Shown here piece after piece: positions 61,927-64,000 of a DNA stretch of 64,000 bases. Location: positions 62,001 through 126,000 of the forward strand of contig JBJYXV010000089.1 of assembly GCA_046260155.1 (NCBI GenBank), in the 5' to 3' direction. The notes beneath the pieces are model-generated. The model made no database searches. It worked only from the letters and a program-made list of their open reading frames with translations, and was not told where the DNA came from. The translations under genes were made by a program, and so were the position numbers. The number at the start of each line of letters is the position of its first letter. Within the stretch, counting starts at the first letter, position 1. This DNA is from PFL25 sp046260155 (GTDB lineage Bacteria; Chloroflexota; Anaerolineae; Anaerolineales; UBA4823).

Positions 61927-64000
61927 ATGGCTTCCGCCACCCAATCTTTTCGATTATCAAGATCATTCCAACTTGTACAACGATCATTACTCATCCTGGC
62001 GGGATTGTTCTTGGGATTTTATGCGCTGGCACTGACATTATCGCCCGCGGCCAGGCTGCGTAGTTGGGATGTGGAATATCGTTGGCAGCATTGGCTTGGA
62101 TATCTCATTTGGTCAGTGCTGATCATTTTCGCAGATTGGCAAACCAGGCGCAAAGTACCCGGGCGCGACCCATATTTGCTTCCTGTCGCAGCGTTACTCA
62201 GCGGGTGGGGTTTGTTGACCATCTGGCGGCTTTATCCAGATTTTGGTTTACGCCAAACAATCTGGTTCACGATTTCGATCGTCGTATTTTCTTTGGGTTT
62301 AAGGTTGCCAATCGATCTGGAATTCCTGCGCCGCAATAAATATATATTGTTAACTGGGGGATTGATTTTGACCACCTTGACATTGATTTTTGGTGCAAAT
62401 CCAGCTGATCCGGCGGGTCCACGTTTATGGTTGGGATGTTGTGGCTTCTACTTCCAACCTTCAGAACCGTTAAAACTGCTGCTGATCATTTTTCTTTCCG
62501 CTTACCTGGCAGGAAAAAAACCATGGATGTCATTGGTTTCGATCAAGGGGCAATCTGATGCAGAAGAACTTGGTGACCGGGGAGCGCAGCAAAGCGGCTC
62601 ACAATTTTCTCTTTTCGCACCTCTCCTTTTCATGACGGGATTGACAGTGCTGCTTTTATTAGTCCAGCGAGATCTCGGTACTGCTTCTATTTTTTTATTC
62701 CTCTTTGCGGTTATCACTTACCTGGCGACAGAAAGAAAAATACTTCTGGTTATGAGCACATTATTACTGGGTCTGGCGGCGTTAGGCAGCTATTTCTTGT
62801 TTGATGTGGTGAGGCTTAGAATAGATGCCTGGTTGAATCCCTGGATAGATCCAAGTAATCGTTCCTACCAGATAGTACAGTCACTCATCGCGCTGGCAAA
62901 TGGAGGTGTTGGGGGTAGGGGGCCTGGAATGGGGAGCCCAACCCTGGTCCCGATATCACATTCCGATTTTATTTTTTCCGCAATCGTTGAAGAAGGCGGC
63001 CTGTTGGGGGGGGTGGGGTTGATAATCCTGCTGATGCTGCTGGCGGCAAGTGGCATCCGGATATCCTTGAAAGCTCCGGATAATTTCCGGCGGTACTTGG
63101 CAGCGGGTTTAACCGCGTATTTAATTGGGCAAAGCCTTCTGATCATCGGGGGTAACATCCGTTTACTTCCATTAACCGGGGTGACTTTACCCTTTGTTTC
63201 TTATGGTGGGTCATCGCTCTTGACTGCTTATATTTCTTTGTTATTACTGGTGCTGATCAGCCAAAGTGGAGAGACAAATCCGAAAGCAGCCTCTAATCCT
63301 GATATATATATTCGCTTTGGGCAGATTCTGCTCGTGAGCTTGTTAGTAGCCGGTGTGTTAATTGGGTGGTGGACTTACCAGCGTGGTCCTGCCCTACTTG
63401 AGCGAACGGACAATGCTCGCCGGTCAATTGCGGACCAATATGTAAAACGAGGGGATATCAATGACCGGGATAATCATCCCATTGTTAGCACAGTTGGAAC
63501 GTCCGGGAATCTTATGCGTGAGTATCTATATCCAGGCCTCGGTTCGCTCATGGGATATAACCATCCCGTATATGGACAAACGGGACTCGAAGCAACACTC
63601 GATCCATATCTACGTGGATTGGAGGGTCAATCTGCTTTGCTGGTCTGGTGGAATCACTTGCTTTACGGACAACCGCCTCCAGGAGCGGATGTAAGGCTGC
63701 ACCTGGATATGGACCTGCAGCAGAAAGCCAACCAGCTATTAGCCGATCAACGGGGCGCAATGGTGCTGATCAATGCTGAAAATGGTGAGGTACTAACCAT
63801 GGCTTCTCAGCCATCATATGAGCCTGCTCTGATCGAGGAAAACTGGTCCGAACTTATCGCTGATGCGGATACACCCCTGTTGAACCGTGCGGTCCAGGGT
63901 CGCTATGCGCCTGGTACTGTACTGGGACCGTTTATATTGGCTGCAGTAAACGGTAAAGAAGGTTTTGATACCTTCGGATTTGATCCTGATTTGATCAGTG
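61927..64000 (+). CDS. FtsW/RodA-type glycan polymerase fused to a degenerate PBP-like domain (partial)
   Basis: At least 691 residues from ATG 61927, open at the window edge. Residues 15-460 form a SEDS polymerase (FtsW/RodA) with about ten helices, the conserved Asp347 in SHSDFIFSAIVEEGGLLG and the late LPLTGVTLPFVSYGGSSLLT. A linker helix leads to a penicillin-binding-like domain (about 560 onward; LHLDMDLQQKANQLL, RGAMVLINAENGEVLTMAS). The place of the active-site SxxK in the segment GRYAPGTVLGPF reads Thr664-Val-Leu-Gly667, so both catalytic Ser and Lys are missing. The fusion polymerises glycan strands, while transpeptidation must be done by another protein, if at all. FHA genes lie just upstream. 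Confidence 0.85.
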   Translation, partial: MASATQSFRLSRSFQLVQRSLLILAGLFLGFYALALTLSPAARLRSWDVEYRWQHWLGYLIWSVLIIFADWQTRRKVPGRDPYLLPVAALLSGWGLLTIWRLYPDFGLRQTIWFTISIVVFSLGLRLPIDLEFLRRNKYILLTGGLILTTLTLIFGANPADPAGPRLWLGCCGFYFQPSEPLKLLLIIFLSAYLAGKKPWMSLVSIKGQSDAEELGDRGAQQSGSQFSLFAPLLFMTGLTVLLLLVQRDLGTASIFLFLFAVITYLATERKILLVMSTLLLGLAALGSYFLFDVVRLRIDAWLNPWIDPSNRSYQIVQSLIALANGGVGGRGPGMGSPTLVPISHSDFIFSAIVEEGGLLGGVGLIILLMLLAASGIRISLKAPDNFRRYLAAGLTAYLIGQSLLIIGGNIRLLPLTGVTLPFVSYGGSSLLTAYISLLLLVLISQSGETNPKAASNPDIYIRFGQILLVSLLVAGVLIGWWTYQRGPALLERTDNARRSIADQYVKRGDINDRDNHPIVSTVGTSGNLMREYLYPGLGSLMGYNHPVYGQTGLEATLDPYLRGLEGQSALLVWWNHLLYGQPPPGADVRLHLDMDLQQKANQLLADQRGAMVLINAENGEVLTMASQPSYEPALIEENWSELIADADTPLLNRAVQGRYAPGTVLGPFILAAVNGKEGFDTFGFDPDLIS

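Overview
The window looks like a chromosomal scaffold from an uncultured member of the Chloroflexota, most probably class Anaerolineae. This is inferred from gene content and is not a database result. Points in favour: secreted proteins with Thr/Pro linkers behind a lipobox, mevalonate-pathway decarboxylase, FHA proteins beside a SEDS/PBP gene, peptidase MA, HEAT-repeat and FmdB zinc-ribbon proteins, and many GTG or TTG starts in overlapping operons. Two 100-N runs (4283-4382 and 10006-10105) show that it is a scaffold, probably from a metagenome.

Layout. 0.7-5.1 kb: a response regulator followed by secreted or surface proteins (lamin-tail domain, SIMPL lipoprotein, a frameshifted WD40 lipoprotein, haem-binding protein). 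5.1-15.6 kb: a loose accessory tract with nearly all genes on the minus strand. It mixes intact genes (SDR oxidoreductase, flavin reductase, GNAT, SRPBCC, small membrane proteins) with decaying ones that carry in-frame stops but almost no frameshifts. It also holds at least two convincing integron-type attC sites, each placed as cassette boundaries should be, with no integrase in the window. 16-30 kb: tightly packed housekeeping genes: mevalonate decarboxylase, site-2 protease, HEAT protein, AEC transporter, peptidase MA, acylphosphatase, radC, enolase, CTP synthase, tRNA-Pro, phospholipase-like protein, glycosyltransferase and RNase HII. 30-35 kb: a two-gene guanidino/ureido hydrolase operon, two secreted Cys-containing proteins and a nucleotidyltransferase. 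35.4-35.8 kb: RNase P RNA with a good promoter. 36-50 kb: GH3-like enzyme, PlsC, Dam-type methylase, cation efflux protein, a family-B-like DNA polymerase with an altered catalytic motif, a lytic transglycosylase, a peptide-binding lipoprotein and secG. 50-57.5 kb: PHP hydrolase, uvrB, a two-component system with its probable secreted target gene, YbaK and GlnQ. 57.6-64 kb: RtcB with archease, two FHA proteins, MTA phosphorylase and a FtsW-PBP fusion running off the end.

How genes work together. At 53.3-56.2 kb an OmpR-type regulator, its histidine kinase and a secreted protein sit behind four tandem 11-bp repeats that look like the regulator's operator. At 30.8-33.1 kb an arginine-deiminase-fold enzyme and an M20 carbamoyl-amidohydrolase overlap by 4 bp and could turn a guanidino compound into the free amine in two steps. 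At 59.7-64 kb FHA phosphopeptide readers lie beside a cell-wall polymerase, as in the actinobacterial fhaA-fhaB-rodA-pbpA cluster, but here the polymerase is fused to a transpeptidase-like domain that has lost its SxxK residues.

Most interesting: the integrase-less attC cassettes, the decay tract with preserved frames, the FtsW-pseudo-PBP fusion and the 11-bp operator array.
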